64,000 nt of DNA from Xenophilus aerolatus (GCA_029968055.1 JASCNX010000002.1:62001-126000), one strand, 5' to 3'. Counted from the first letter of the stretch, positions 1 to 9,086 are shown. Numbers and translations: made by a program. Notes: generated by a model from the sequence alone, not told the origin.

Positions 1-1
1 G

Positions 2-1633
2 AGCGACGTCGCACGCGTCGAAGACCGCACCTTCATCTGTTCCGCCAGGAAGGAAGACGCCGGCCCGACCAACAACTGGATGGCGCCGGCCGAGATGCGC
101 GCCACGCTGCAGCCCCTGTTCGACGGCTGCATGAAGGGCCGCACCATGTACGTGGTGCCCTTCAGCATGGGCCCGCTGGGCTCGCCGATCGCGCACATCG
201 GCGTCGAGCTGTCCGACAGCCCCTACGTCGCGGTCAACATGAAGATCATGACCCGCATGGGCCAGGCCGTGTACGAGGTGCTCGGCGCGGACGGCGAATT
301 CGTGCCCTGCGTACACACCGTGGGCGCGCCGCTGGAGGCCGGCCAGAAGGATGTCGCCTGGCCCTGCAACACCACCAAGTACATCGTCCACTACCCCGAG
401 ACGCGCGAGATCTGGAGCTACGGCTCGGGCTACGGCGGCAACGCGCTGCTGGGCAAGAAGTGCTTCGCGCTGCGCATCGCCTCCAACATGGGCCGCGACG
501 AAGGCTGGCTGGCCGAGCACATGCTCATCCTGGGCGTGACCAGCCCCGAAGGCAAGAAACACCACGTGGCCGCGGCCTTTCCCAGCGCCTGCGGCAAGAC
601 CAACTTCTCGATGCTGGTGCCGCCGGCCGGCTTCGACGGCTGGAAGGTCACGACCATCGGCGACGACATCGCCTGGATCAAGCCGCAGGCCGACGGTTCG
701 CTGCGTGCCATCAACCCCGAGGCGGGTTACTTCGGCGTGGCGCCGGGCACCAACTACAAGACCAACCCCAACTGCATGGCCAGTCTCGACAAGGGCGTGA
801 TCTTCACCAACGTCGCGCTGACCGACGATGGCGACGTGTGGTGGGAAGGCATGGAAGCGGATGCGCCCAACAAGGCACTGCCCGCCCACCTGATCGACTG
901 GCAGGGCAAGGACTGGACGCCGCAGATCGCGCGCGAGACCGGCGCCAAGGCCGCGCACCCGAACGCCCGCTTCACCGTGGCCGCCACCAACAACCCGGCG
1001 CTGGACGAGGCCTGGGACGATCCCAAGGGCGTGAAGATCGACGCCTTCATCTTCGGTGGCCGCCGCTCCACCACCGTGCCGCTGGTGACCGAGGCGCGCA
1101 ACTGGGTCGAGGGCGTGTACATGGCCGCCACCATGGGCAGCGAGACGACCGCCGCCGCCGCCGGCCAGCAGGGCATCGTGCGCCGCGACCCCTTCGCCAT
1201 GCTGCCGTTCATGGGCTACAACATGAGCGACTACTTCCAGCACTGGCTCACGCTGGGCAGGAAGCTGCAGGCCTCCGGCGCCAAGCTGCCGAAGATCTAC
1301 ACGACCAACTGGTTCCGCAAGGGCGAGGACGGCAAGTTCGTGTGGCCCGGCTACGGCGAGAACATGCGCGTGCTCAAGTGGATGATCGACCGCGTCGAGG
1401 GCCGCGGCCAGGGCACCGAGCACGTCTTCGGCGTGAGCCCGCGCTACGAAGACCTCAACTGGACCGGCCTGGACTTCAGCCCCGCACAGTTCGCCACGGT
1501 GACGAGCATCGACAAGGCCGCCTGGCAGGCCGAGTTGAAGCTGCATGCCGAGCTGTTCGAGCAGCTGGCGCACCACCTGCCCCAGGAGTTGCCGGCCACC
1601 AAGGCGGCCATCGAGGAACGGCTCGCCGCCTGA
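2..1633 (+). CDS. pckG: Phosphoenolpyruvate carboxykinase (GTP), 5' end outside window
   Basis: Cytosolic gluconeogenic enzyme that converts oxaloacetate and GTP to phosphoenolpyruvate, CO2 and GDP. The frame is open from base 2 and the family sequence is already recognisable before the first in-frame Met at base 80, so the gene starts upstream of the window. About 543 residues are present against the usual 600-620, so about 70 N-terminal residues are missing. Seen here: the P-loop FPSACGKTN at bases 578-604, a [11 protein letters not shown] segment and a [13 protein letters not shown] segment, all typical of the GTP-dependent family rather than the ATP-dependent one. A strong palindromic terminator follows the stop codon. 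Confidence 0.97.
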   Translation, partial: SDVARVEDRTFICSARKEDAGPTNNWMAPAEMRATLQPLFDGCMKGRTMYVVPFSMGPLGSPIAHIGVELSDSPYVAVNMKIMTRMGQAVYEVLGADGEFVPCVHTVGAPLEAGQKDVAWPCNTTKYIVHYPETREIWSYGSGYGGNALLGKKCFALRIASNMGRDEGWLAEHMLILGVTSPEGKKHHVAAAFPSACGKTNFSMLVPPAGFDGWKVTTIGDDIAWIKPQADGSLRAINPEAGYFGVAPGTNYKTNPNCMASLDKGVIFTNVALTDDGDVWWEGMEADAPNKALPAHLIDWQGKDWTPQIARETGAKAAHPNARFTVAATNNPALDEAWDDPKGVKIDAFIFGGRRSTTVPLVTEARNWVEGVYMAATMGSETTAAAAGQQGIVRRDPFAMLPFMGYNMSDYFQHWLTLGRKLQASGAKLPKIYTTNWFRKGEDGKFVWPGYGENMRVLKWMIDRVEGRGQGTEHVFGVSPRYEDLNWTGLDFSPAQFATVTSIDKAAWQAELKLHAELFEQLAHHLPQELPATKAAIEERLAA

Positions 1634-1646
1634 CCGGCCCGTCGCG

Positions 1647-1686
1647 CCCAAAGAAAAAGCCGCCCGAGGGCGGCTTTTTCTTTGGG
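1647..1686. terminator. Bidirectional Rho-independent terminator
   Basis: A perfect 19-bp inverted repeat (1647-1665 against 1668-1686) separated by 2 bases. The arms carry GCCGCCC/GGGCGGC next to A-runs on one side and T-runs on the other, so each strand gives a GC stem followed by a T-rich tract. It lies between the convergent pckG and membrane-protein genes and probably ends both transcripts. Confidence 0.9.
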
Positions 1687-1718
1687 CCGTGCTGCCCGCA
1701 CGGGCGGGCGGCGGCGGC

Positions 1719-2270
1719 TCAGTAGTAGCGCGCGCTGTTCATGCGGCGCATCGCTTCGTACAGCGTGGGCATGCGCACGTCCTGCGAGCGGCGGGCGGCG
1801 GCATCGACCGCGGCCGAAGGCGTCGAGCCGACGCGCACGACCAGGTCGTCCTGGCCTTGCTGGCGGGTCATGGCGGCGCGCAGGTCGTTCATGACGCGCG
1901 GATCGCTTTGCGCCGTGGCCAGGAACTGGGCGTCGGCACGGGCCGCGGCCATGCGGCGCTCGACGGCCTTCCAGCCGACCAGGGCACGGGCGGCCAGGGA
2001 GCGGGCGGCGCCCGAGAACATCGCGAGGGCGAAGAACGCGACAGCCCAGAGCACCATCCAGGCGGCGAGCAGGCTGCCGTCGGTCCATTCCGAGACGAAC
2101 TTGTCGGCAACGGCCAGAAGGGCTGCCAGCACGGCGGCGAGCAGCACGGCCGCCAGGCCGCGGGTACCGTCGTTGCCTTGACGGCTTTCGCGCACATAGT
2201 CCATCAATGCCTCGGCGCGGCGCACGCCGGGATGGGACGCAGGTTGGTCAACGTGGACAAAGGTGGTCAT
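1719..2270 (-). CDS. Two-helix inner-membrane protein of unknown function
   Basis: A 183-residue protein without an enzymatic motif I recognise. The first 35 residues are hydrophilic; two hydrophobic segments (about residues 40-56 and 66-86) are likely membrane helices, followed by a charged cytoplasmic-looking tail ending in NSARYY. The start at 2270 is the first ATG in frame. About 50 bases upstream of it, in the gap shared with the divergent LysR gene, is the palindrome TAGGG-TTTG-CCCTA, so control by that LysR protein is likely. It converges on pckG and shares its terminator. Confidence 0.75.
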   Translation of the reverse strand: MTTFVHVDQPASHPGVRRAEALMDYVRESRQGNDGTRGLAAVLLAAVLAALLAVADKFVSEWTDGSLLAAWMVLWAVAFFALAMFSGAARSLAARALVGWKAVERRMAAARADAQFLATAQSDPRVMNDLRAAMTRQQGQDDLVVRVGSTPSAAVDAAARRSQDVRMPTLYEAMRRMNSARYY

Positions 2271-2318
2271 GGTGTATCCCTCCAGTGGGATGAGTTGGCC
2301 GAAGCCGATGAGGGAATA

Positions 2319-2334
2319 TTAGGGTTTGCCCTAG
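2319..2334. promoter_or_regulatory. LysR-type palindrome between divergent genes (copy 1)
   Basis: The dyad TAGGG-TTTG-CCCTA (2320-2333) lies about 50 bases upstream of the leftward membrane-protein gene and about 30-45 bases upstream of the LysR start. A second copy (AGGG-TTTC-CCCT) lies in front of the small gene on the other side of the LysR gene. Sequence and placement suggest the LysR operator; binding is inferred. Confidence 0.6.
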
Positions 2335-2361
2335 TAACTTTCAAATTTATATTGCTGATGC

Positions 2362-3363
2362 TTGTCATTCGCCGCCGTGATAGACGTCAATTTCCGCACA
2401 CTCGATCTCAACCTCCTGCGCGTCTTCGACGAGGTGATGGCCGAACGCAGCCTCACGCGGGCCGCCCGCAACCTCGCCATCACCCAACCCGCAGTGAGCA
2501 ATGCACTGCGTCGCCTGCGCGGCGCGCTCGGGGACGAACTGGTGCGCCGGGCCGGCGCCGGCGTGGAGCCCACGCCGCGCGCGCTCAGCCTGTGGCCCGT
2601 GGTGCGCGATGCGCTGCGCCAGCTCGAGCACTCGCTGGTGCCGGCCAGCTTCGAACCGTTGCATGCCGACAACAGCTTCGTGCTGGCGATGGCCGACGCG
2701 ACCGCGTCCGAGGTGATTCCCGGCGCCGTCCGCATCCTGGAAGCCGAGGCGCCGGGCATTTCGCTGCGCGTCGTGCCTCTGACCACCCGGGACCCTCGGC
2801 GGCTGCTGGAGGACGAAGCCGCCGACGTGGCACTGGGCTACTTCCCGGCCGTGATGACCGACCTGACCGGCCGCGCCCAGGCGGGCGAGGCGATGGCCTT
2901 CGAATCGCACCGGCTCTATGTCGGCCAGTACGTGTGTGTGATGCGCAGCGGGCACCCGCTGGCGCAGGGCGTGCTGTCGCTCGACGCCTTCTGCCAGGCG
3001 CGTCATCTGCTGGTGAGCTTCTCGGGGCGGCCGTGGGGCTTCGTCGACGAGGCGCTGGGCGCGCTCGGGCGCGAACGCCGCATCGTGCTGACGGTGAACC
3101 AGTTCTTCACCGCGGGGCGGGTGGTCGCGAATTCCGACCTGCTCACCGTCCTGCCGAGGCACTTCGTGAACACGACGGGCATGGCCGAATCGCTGGCCGT
3201 TCGGGAATTGCCGCTGAACCTGCCCCTGGTGCATGTCGATGCACTCTGGCATCGGCGCACCCATGGCTCGCCGGCCCATGCCTGGCTGAGGGATACGCTG
3301 GTGCGTGCGGCCAGCGACGCGTTCGCGCGGTCGCTGCGTGAGTATGCGCTACCTTACGGCTGA
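2362..3363 (+). CDS. LysR-family transcriptional regulator
   Basis: One-component DNA-binding regulator. The N-terminal winged helix-turn-helix is clear (DLNLLRVFDEVMAERSLT, then AITQPAVSNALRRLR), followed by a C-terminal type-2 periplasmic-binding-like effector domain of about 210 residues; the DLNLL opening resembles the NodD/SyrM-like branch. The start is uncertain: TTG at 2362 or GTG at 2377, with no good ribosome-binding site at either. It is divergent from the two-helix membrane protein and followed by a convergent small gene; both have an AGGG-N4-CCCT dyad upstream, so autoregulation and control of both neighbours is the simplest reading. The ligand is unknown. Confidence 0.93.
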   Translation: MSFAAVIDVNFRTLDLNLLRVFDEVMAERSLTRAARNLAITQPAVSNALRRLRGALGDELVRRAGAGVEPTPRALSLWPVVRDALRQLEHSLVPASFEPLHADNSFVLAMADATASEVIPGAVRILEAEAPGISLRVVPLTTRDPRRLLEDEAADVALGYFPAVMTDLTGRAQAGEAMAFESHRLYVGQYVCVMRSGHPLAQGVLSLDAFCQARHLLVSFSGRPWGFVDEALGALGRERRIVLTVNQFFTAGRVVANSDLLTVLPRHFVNTTGMAESLAVRELPLNLPLVHVDALWHRRTHGSPAHAWLRDTLVRAASDAFARSLREYALPYG

Positions 3364-3418
3364 TGCCTTGCCAGCCGGGGCGACGCGGATCGAGCCAAGC
3401 TCGGGCGGGAAGGTCCGC

Positions 3419-3607
3419 TCAGCGGACGACGCGCAGCCAGGCCGAGGCGGCTTCGCGCAGTTCCTGCGCGTGGTGGGGGTCGAACCCGGCGCGGGCTTCG
3501 GCGCTTTCGAGCAGGGCCGCGGCGGGGCTGACGGGGGCCTGGACCTGCTGCGTACGGATGGAACGGACCCAATGGGTGAACGTGTTGAACATGATGGTGC
3601 GCGGCAT
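3419..3607 (-). CDS. Small conserved-looking protein of unknown function
   Basis: A 62-residue product (or 57 residues if translation begins at the ATG at 3592, giving MFNTFTHWVRSIR...). It has a tryptophan/arginine-containing amphipathic N-terminus and an alanine-rich helical C-terminus ending LRVVR. No enzymatic motif. I keep it as real because an AGGG-N4-CCCT palindrome matching the one in front of the neighbouring genes lies about 50 bases upstream of the 3592 start. Its arrangement beside a LysR gene resembles that of small DUF1127-like proteins, but I do not see the DUF1127 signature itself. Function not known. Confidence 0.6.
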   Translation of the reverse strand: MPRTIMFNTFTHWVRSIRTQQVQAPVSPAAALLESAEARAGFDPHHAQELREAASAWLRVVR

Positions 3608-3641
3608 TCGGACCGCGCGGTGGTAACGATGAAAGAAGAAT

Positions 3642-3656
3642 AAGGGTTTCCCCTAG
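3642..3656. promoter_or_regulatory. LysR-type palindrome (copy 2)
   Basis: AGGG-TTTC-CCCT at 3643-3654, about 50 bases upstream of the inner start (3592) of the leftward small gene. It matches the core of the palindrome at 2320-2333 on the other side of the LysR gene. Confidence 0.5.
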
Positions 3657-3773
3657 TTTTTCCAGCCCCCCTCCGATGCATGACGTGCATATGGTGCGGG
3701 ATATGCCGACATGGGGCGTGCGAAGGTTGGCAGCCCGGCGCTCCTGTCCCGGCCTTCCTACACTGGGCAGGCC

Positions 3774-4595
3774 ATGAAGATCCAGCTGCTGTCGGACCTG
3801 CACCTCGAGACCCACCCGCATTTCATGCCCGTGCCCGCGCCGGGCGCCGACCTGCTGGTGCTGGCCGGCGACATCGGCTCGTACCAGCAGGGCTCCCGGC
3901 TGGAAGGCACCGATTTCGGGCTGGGCCGCTTCTCGCCGCGCAACGGGTGGCCCACGCCGGTGCTGTACGTACCGGGCAACCACGAGTACGACAACGATGA
4001 CTTCGACGCCGTGCATGCGCGCCTGCAGGCGCAGTGCGAAGCGCTGGACATCGGCTGGCTGGAGCGCGAAGCGCGCGTGATCGACGGCATCCGCTTCGTC
4101 GGCACCACGCTGTGGGCCGATTTCGACGCATTGATCGAGCCCCGCGACCCGCCCGCCGAGCGCGAACGCAAGCGCGGCAAGGCGATGCGGGCGGCCAACC
4201 ACTACCTGGCCCACGCGGCGACGACGCGGCACGGCCGGCCGTTCATGGCCGAGGAACTGCGCGACGAATCGCTGTCGAGCCAGGCCTGGCTTCGCGAGAC
4301 GCTGGCCTGCCCCTTCGAAGGCCCCACGGTGGCGATCACTCACTTCGCGCCAACATTGGCCAGCGCCGACCCGCGCTACGGCCTCACCCCGGGCACCGCG
4401 GGCTTCTGCAACGCGCTCGACGCGTTGCTGCCCCTGGCCGACCTGTGGCTGCATGGCCACCTGCACCGCGCCTTCGACTACGTGAAGGACGGCTGCCGCG
4501 TGGTGGCGAACCCGCTGGGCTACGCCAGCAAGGGCGAGCAGGACGGCTTCCGGCCCGGCCTGCTGATCGAGGTCCCGGCCTCGACGACGGCCTAG
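3774..4595 (+). CDS. Metallophosphoesterase
   Basis: Calcineurin-like phosphoesterase, 273 residues, predicted cytosolic, with a dinuclear metal centre. The family motifs appear in order: SDLHLE at residues 7-12 (DxH), LAGDIG, PGNHEYD, then THFAP and the C-terminal LHGHLHRAFDY (GHxH). The start is the ATG at 3774, because the DxH motif normally lies within the first 10 residues and nothing family-like precedes it. Its stop overlaps the stop of the convergent TetR gene in a shared CTAG. The substrate cannot be deduced; relatives hydrolyse phosphomono- or diesters. Confidence 0.9.
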   Translation: MKIQLLSDLHLETHPHFMPVPAPGADLLVLAGDIGSYQQGSRLEGTDFGLGRFSPRNGWPTPVLYVPGNHEYDNDDFDAVHARLQAQCEALDIGWLEREARVIDGIRFVGTTLWADFDALIEPRDPPAERERKRGKAMRAANHYLAHAATTRHGRPFMAEELRDESLSSQAWLRETLACPFEGPTVAITHFAPTLASADPRYGLTPGTAGFCNALDALLPLADLWLHGHLHRAFDYVKDGCRVVANPLGYASKGEQDGFRPGLLIEVPASTTA

Positions 4596-5212
4596 CGGGC
4601 GGCCAGGCCGTCGAAACAGGTGCTCAGCACCAGCTCGACGATCCGCTCGTCGCTGTGCTGGCCGCCGGCCTTCAGGAATTCCAGGACCGGGTCGCAGGCC
4701 CGCGCATACAGGGTGTAGAGCACGGCGATCGGCGGCAGCGCCGGATTGATGGCGCCCTCGGCCTGCGCCGCCTGGATCCATCCGCCCAGCCGGTCGCTGA
4801 CGGCGATCAGCCGGTCGAGGTAGCCGCGGTTGGCCATCAGCGCGGCGCGCAGGCTGGAGTTCTGGCTCGGCAGCGACGGCATCTCGCCCGCCAGTTGCAC
4901 CTGCAGGGCCCAGCGCACCACGGCGCGCAGCTGGTCGATCGGGCGGGCATCGGCCGGGAGCGCGGCCAGCATGTCCTGCGTGCGCTGCATGATGCGCACC
5001 ATCGCTGCGGCGGCCAGGTCTTCCTTGCTGGGAAAGTGCTTGTAGAGGCTGGCCTTGGCGATGCCGACCGCGGCAGCGACCTCGTCCACCGTCATGGCGT
5101 CGAAGCCTTTTTCGGCCAGCAGGCGGTTCACCGTTTGCACGATCGCCTCCTCGCGCGCCTGCAGCATCTGGGCCTTGAAGGAGGGCTTGGCGGGCGGGGC
5201 GATCACGGACAT
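4592..5212 (-). CDS. TetR-family transcriptional regulator
   Basis: 206 residues. The TetR DNA-binding domain is at about residues 18-65: it opens with QAREEAIVQTVNRLLAEKGF, and the recognition-helix region reads VDEVAAAVGIAKASLYKHFPSKEDL. The C-terminal ligand-binding half resembles TetR_C domains of unknown ligand. It lies downstream of the phospholipase-D-like gene on the same strand (159 bases) and its stop codon overlaps that of the convergent metallophosphoesterase. I see no obvious operator. Target genes unknown. Confidence 0.92.
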   Translation of the reverse strand: MSVIAPPAKPSFKAQMLQAREEAIVQTVNRLLAEKGFDAMTVDEVAAAVGIAKASLYKHFPSKEDLAAAAMVRIMQRTQDMLAALPADARPIDQLRAVVRWALQVQLAGEMPSLPSQNSSLRAALMANRGYLDRLIAVSDRLGGWIQAAQAEGAINPALPPIAVLYTLYARACDPVLEFLKAGGQHSDERIVELVLSTCFDGLAAR

Positions 5213-5371
5213 GCGGCCATTCTAGGCTTGTGCGTCGCGAATTGGACGCGGCGGCTGTAGGAAGACGAGACGGTCACAAGCGAAACTGCATCGTCCACCC
5301 GCCGCGGCGCGCTTCGCTCCGGTTCGCTGCCCGTGCCGAACCGGCGCGGGCTCGTGGTCGACCGACCCGAT

Positions 5372-6967
5372 CTACAGCAGGTCCTCGCCGACGATGGGCA
5401 GCAAGAGCCAGTTCTTGAAGCGCAGCCAGAGGAACTGGCCCGGGATGTCCTCGTGCACGATGTCGCCGCCCTGGTCGTCGACTTCGAGCCATTGCGCGCG
5501 CCGGCCATCGGGAGACAGCCGCAGCCGGTAGCCGAGCTGGTCGCGCCGCTGGGAGATCACGCTGTAGTAGTCGCCCACCATCGCCGGGCTGTCGATGAGC
5601 ATGCCCGACTCGGTGTTGACCGCCGCCGAGCGGTGGTCCAGGTTCATCGAGCCGACGAAGATGCGTTGCTCGTCGATGAGCGCGAATTTCGCATGAAGCC
5701 GGCTGATCGACTTGCCGAAGTTGCCGAAGCGCCCGGAGCGCGCCGTGAACTCCGGCGCGATCTCGTACAGGATCACCCCCGCGCGCAGCATGTCGACCCG
5801 GTAGCGCTCGTAGCCGGCATAGGCCAGCGGCTCGTCGGTCGCGCCCAGCGAGTTGGTCACGACGACCGTCTTCACGCCTTGCGCGCGGCCCTGGCGGATC
5901 ATCTCCAGCCCCATGGGCCCGGGAATGAAATACGGCGAGATGATGCGCACGTTCTGCCGCGCGCCGGCGATGGCCCACAGCGCGTACTGCGACACGCTGT
6001 CGGCAAAGGCGGCCTCGGCATTGCGGCCGATCTTCTCGGGATCGTCGGCATAGAAGCGGGCCGGCGCCCAGTAGCGCTTCATCTGGCCCATGACCAGCTC
6101 CTGCCCCACTGGCGGCTGGCCCAGCGAGTCGCGCGGCTGGATCGGCACGTCGGGCCGGGCCTCGCGCGCCAGCGCGTCGAAGCGCGCCTGCGCTTCGGCC
6201 GGCGACAGCCGCTGGGGCACCACGTGCCGGATCGGCCAGCTGTGCTCGCTGTTCCAGTAGCGGTCGAAGGCGGCCGACATCTCCTTGACCACCGGGCCGT
6301 TGCTCACCACGTCCATGTCGATGAAGTTGGCCGAGGTGCTGCGCATGAAGTATTCGTTGGCGATGTTGCGTCCGCCGGTCACCGCGAAGCTGTTGTCCGC
6401 CAGCAGCATCTTGTTGTGCATGCGGTGGTTGATGCGGCGGAACTCGTGCGCCGAGAAGATCAGCCGCGTGGCCAGCGAGCCGGCGCGCGAGGGCAGCGGG
6501 TTGAACAGCCGCACCTCGACGTTGGGGAAGGCGTCGAGCGCCGAGAACAGCTCGTCCTCGCCGGCGGTGTAGAGGTCGTCCACCAGCAGCCGCACGCGCA
6601 CGCCGCGCTCGGCCGCGTCGCGCAGCTCGCGCAGCAGCAGCAGCCCCACGTCGTCGTTGGCGATGTGGTAGTACTGCACGTCGAGGGTGTTCTCGGCATT
6701 GCGCGCGAGCGAGATGCGGGCGTCGAAGGCAAAGGCGGCGTCGGGCAGCAGCCGGAAGGCCGACAGCGGCCCGTCGCGCCCCACGGGCGTCTGCGGCGCG
6801 TCGGCGCGCGACAGCTTGCCCAGCGTGGTCTGCCCGACGTCGGCCACCGCACGGCTCTCGTCGCGCGCCTGTGGCGGCGGCAGCGAGGCGCAGCCGGTGA
6901 CCAGCCCGGCGGCGATCAACAGGATCAGGCGCCAGAAGCGCGGGGACAGGGCGGACAGGAAGAGCAT
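5372..6967 (-). CDS. Phospholipase-D-like lipoprotein (ClsC/cardiolipin-synthase-like), copy 1
   Basis: 531 residues. A signal peptide with lipobox LVTGC (Cys26) predicts an envelope lipoprotein. It carries two HKD phosphodiesterase motifs, H184-x-K186...D191 (HNKMLLAD) and H425-x-K427...D432 (HAKFALID), each followed by a GG/GS-N segment, as in bacterial cardiolipin synthases that join two phospholipid head groups. A likely role is cardiolipin or related phospholipid synthesis at the membrane surface. A paralogue with the same architecture is at 17844-19445. The C-terminus (WLLLPIVGEDLL) resembles that of the paralogue (WLVFPFVSEGLL). Transcribed alone or with the TetR gene downstream. Confidence 0.9.
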   Translation of the reverse strand: MLFLSALSPRFWRLILLIAAGLVTGCASLPPPQARDESRAVADVGQTTLGKLSRADAPQTPVGRDGPLSAFRLLPDAAFAFDARISLARNAENTLDVQYYHIANDDVGLLLLRELRDAAERGVRVRLLVDDLYTAGEDELFSALDAFPNVEVRLFNPLPSRAGSLATRLIFSAHEFRRINHRMHNKMLLADNSFAVTGGRNIANEYFMRSTSANFIDMDVVSNGPVVKEMSAAFDRYWNSEHSWPIRHVVPQRLSPAEAQARFDALAREARPDVPIQPRDSLGQPPVGQELVMGQMKRYWAPARFYADDPEKIGRNAEAAFADSVSQYALWAIAGARQNVRIISPYFIPGPMGLEMIRQGRAQGVKTVVVTNSLGATDEPLAYAGYERYRVDMLRAGVILYEIAPEFTARSGRFGNFGKSISRLHAKFALIDEQRIFVGSMNLDHRSAAVNTESGMLIDSPAMVGDYYSVISQRRDQLGYRLRLSPDGRRAQWLEVDDQGGDIVHEDIPGQFLWLRFKNWLLLPIVGEDLL

Positions 6968-7064
6968 GCGCTCCGAAATGTAGTGGGAATGCGCGGCCCG
7001 CGTCGCCGCGCGCCCGCCAGCCCGGCGCTTCTATGATCGGCCGCCCCCTGCTTCGCCCGCCCTC

Positions 7065-8294
7065 ATGCTCAACGGCCTCTGGCTCGCCTTCTTCCTCGTC
7101 GCCGCCGTCGCCGGTTTCGGCCGCTGGCTGGTCGGTGGCGACGCATCGGCCTTCGCCGCCATGGTCGAGGCGCTGTTCGCCATGGCCAAGCTCTCGGTCG
7201 AGGTGATGGTGCTGCTCTTCGGCACGCTCACGCTGTGGCTGGGTTTTCTTCGCATCGCCGAGCGCGCCGGGCTGGTGGCCGCGCTCGCGCGCCTGCTGGG
7301 GCCGCTCTTCGCACGGCTGATGCCCGAGGTGCCGCGCGGGCACCCGGCGCTGGGCCTGATCACGATGAACTTCGCGGCCAACGCGCTGGGGCTGGACAAC
7401 GCCGCCACGCCGATCGGGCTGAAGGCGATGCGCGAGCTGCAGACGCTCAATCCGCGGCCCGAGGAGGCAACGAACGCGCAAATCCTTTTCCTGGTGCTCA
7501 ACACCGGTTCGCTGACGCTGCTGCCGGTGAGCATCTTCATGTACCGCGCGCAGCAGGGCGCGGCCGACCCCACGCTGGTGTTCCTGCCCATCCTCATCGC
7601 CACGGCGGTGTCGGCGCTGGTCGCGCTGCTCACGGTGGCGGTGGTGCAGCGGCTCAAGATCTGGGACCCGGTGGTGCTGGCCTGGCTGCTGCCCATGGCG
7701 GCGGCGCTGGGCGGCTTCATGCTGCTGCTGGGCACGCTGTCGGCGGCCGCGCTGGCGGCACTGTCGTCGCTGCTGGGGAACCTGGTGCTGTTCGGCATCG
7801 TGGTCCTGTTCCTCGTCGCGGGCGCCATCCGGCGGGTGCCTGTATACGAGGCGTTTGTCGAAGGCGCGAAGGAAGGCTTCGAGGTGGCGAAGAACCTGCT
7901 GCCCTACCTGGTGGCGATGCTGTGCGCCATCGGCGTGCTGCGGGCCTCGGGCGCGCTGGACGCGGCGCTGGACGGCATCCGCTGGCTGGTCGGCTTGACG
8001 GGGTGGGACACGCGCTTCGTCGACGCACTGCCCACCGGCCTGGTCAAGCCCTTCTCGGGCAGTGCGGCGCGCGCGATGCTGATCGAGACGATGAAGAGCC
8101 ACGGGGTGGACAGCTTCCCGGCCCTCACGGCCGCGGTGATCCAGGGCAGCACCGAGACCACCTTCTACGTGCTGGCCGTGTACTTCGGCGCGGTGGGCAT
8201 CCAGCGGGCGCGGCATGCGGTCGGATGCGCGCTGTTCGCCGACCTGGTGGGCGTGGTGGCGGCGATCGCGGTGAGCTACTGGTTCTTCGGCTGA
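7065..8294 (+). CDS. SpmA-SpmB-like nucleoside-recognition (Gate) domain membrane protein
   Basis: 409-residue polytopic membrane protein, about ten helices. The N-terminal half resembles spore maturation protein A (NFAANALGLDNAATPIGLKA is a hallmark) and the C-terminal half resembles spore maturation protein B (KPFSGSAARAMLIE, then QGSTETTFYVLAVYFGAVG). In Bacillus these are separate genes; here they form one chain, a fusion known from non-sporulating proteobacteria. The transport substrate is not established. It is divergent from the phospholipase-D-like gene with a gap of about 97 bases. The ATG start is clear. Confidence 0.85.
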   Translation: MLNGLWLAFFLVAAVAGFGRWLVGGDASAFAAMVEALFAMAKLSVEVMVLLFGTLTLWLGFLRIAERAGLVAALARLLGPLFARLMPEVPRGHPALGLITMNFAANALGLDNAATPIGLKAMRELQTLNPRPEEATNAQILFLVLNTGSLTLLPVSIFMYRAQQGAADPTLVFLPILIATAVSALVALLTVAVVQRLKIWDPVVLAWLLPMAAALGGFMLLLGTLSAAALAALSSLLGNLVLFGIVVLFLVAGAIRRVPVYEAFVEGAKEGFEVAKNLLPYLVAMLCAIGVLRASGALDAALDGIRWLVGLTGWDTRFVDALPTGLVKPFSGSAARAMLIETMKSHGVDSFPALTAAVIQGSTETTFYVLAVYFGAVGIQRARHAVGCALFADLVGVVAAIAVSYWFFG

Positions 8295-8432
8295 TCGCTA
8301 TGTTGTGATGGGTCGGGCCGGCTGGGGGTGCCGGGCGATTGCACCTTGGTTGGTTGGGCTGCGTGGGCTCATGGGCTCAGGGGCTGGGCGGCACCACCGG
8401 TGTGGGCATGAACCCGGCCGGCGGCGCCGGTA

Positions 8433-8836
8433 TGCGTTCTCCGGCGCAGGCTCGCGCTGACTGTCGTGCGGTACTACGGATGTGCTCGCCTGGAATCGAC
8501 GCGCTTTGGGCACTGCACGGCGCCGCGAATGGCGCCTGCGCCCGCACACCGGCACCACCGGCCTGGACGGTGGGGGTGATCGGCCGGCATCCTTCCCCAC
8601 CCGTTCGGGCTGAGCTTGTCGAAGCCCTGCGCAGCGCTTCGACAAGCTCAGCGCGAACGGGGATGGGGCATCAAACAGCCAGGGAAGTGAAGCGCAACGG
8701 TTCAGGGCGGTGGTCGTGGGCCTGCGGGCGCAGGCGCCATTCGCGGCGCCGTGCAGTCCCCCAAGCACGTCGATGGACAGCGAGCACACAGCCCGCACGA
8801 CAAGCCAGTCAGCGCGAGCCTGCGCCGGAGAACGCA
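8433..8836. repeat. Nested long inverted repeat, arms about 115 bases
   Basis: Left arm 8433-8546 is the reverse complement of right arm 8720-8836, with long identical blocks (GTTCTCCGGCGCAGGCTCGC, then CTGCACGGCGCCGCGAATGG and onward into GCGCCTGCGCCCGCA) separated by small indels. I estimate about 85% identity. The 173 bases between the arms contain the REP palindrome at 8601-8660. It carries no gene and could be a non-autonomous mobile or REP-cluster element. Confidence 0.85.
8601..8660. repeat. REP-type palindrome, family A copy 1
   Basis: Arms of 25 bases (8601-8625 and 8636-8660) with one mismatch around a 10-base loop. The core is GCTGAGCTTGTCGAAGC. The same core occurs at 52859-52942 and 61630-61699. 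Such TTCGGGCTGAGC...GTCGAAG palindromes are familiar as dispersed intergenic repeats in Comamonadaceae. Confidence 0.9.
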
Positions 8837-9086
8837 GGCCCGCGGCCGCCGCCAGCGCCCCCACCCGTCGTGCCGGCCAAACCCCTACAGCGCCGGAATC
8901 AGTCCCCGATGAAAGCCCCCCAAGAAAGCCAGAGCAGGCAACGAACGTGACGAACTCGATCTCACCGCCTGCAACCGCAATGACCGCCGACCCACCCCCG
9001 CATCCGCCCCCCGAAAGCCCGCGCGACAGTGAAGCCGCACCCCCTTCCGCCAGAATGCGGCTTTGCGTCGCCTTCCAAGCTCCCCA

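Larger units (their letters stand above)
8295..9086. other. 792-base gene-free region dominated by nested inverted repeats
   Basis: No convincing gene. The long frames on both strands here only exist because of base composition, and they translate the same repeat twice in opposite orientations. The region contains a nested inverted repeat (8433-8836) with a REP-type palindrome at its centre (8601-8660). It ends with a leader that can form a hairpin (AAGCCGCA 9032-9039 against TGCGGCTT 9056-9063) just before the flavin reductase start. I see no T-tract terminator. Confidence 0.8.
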
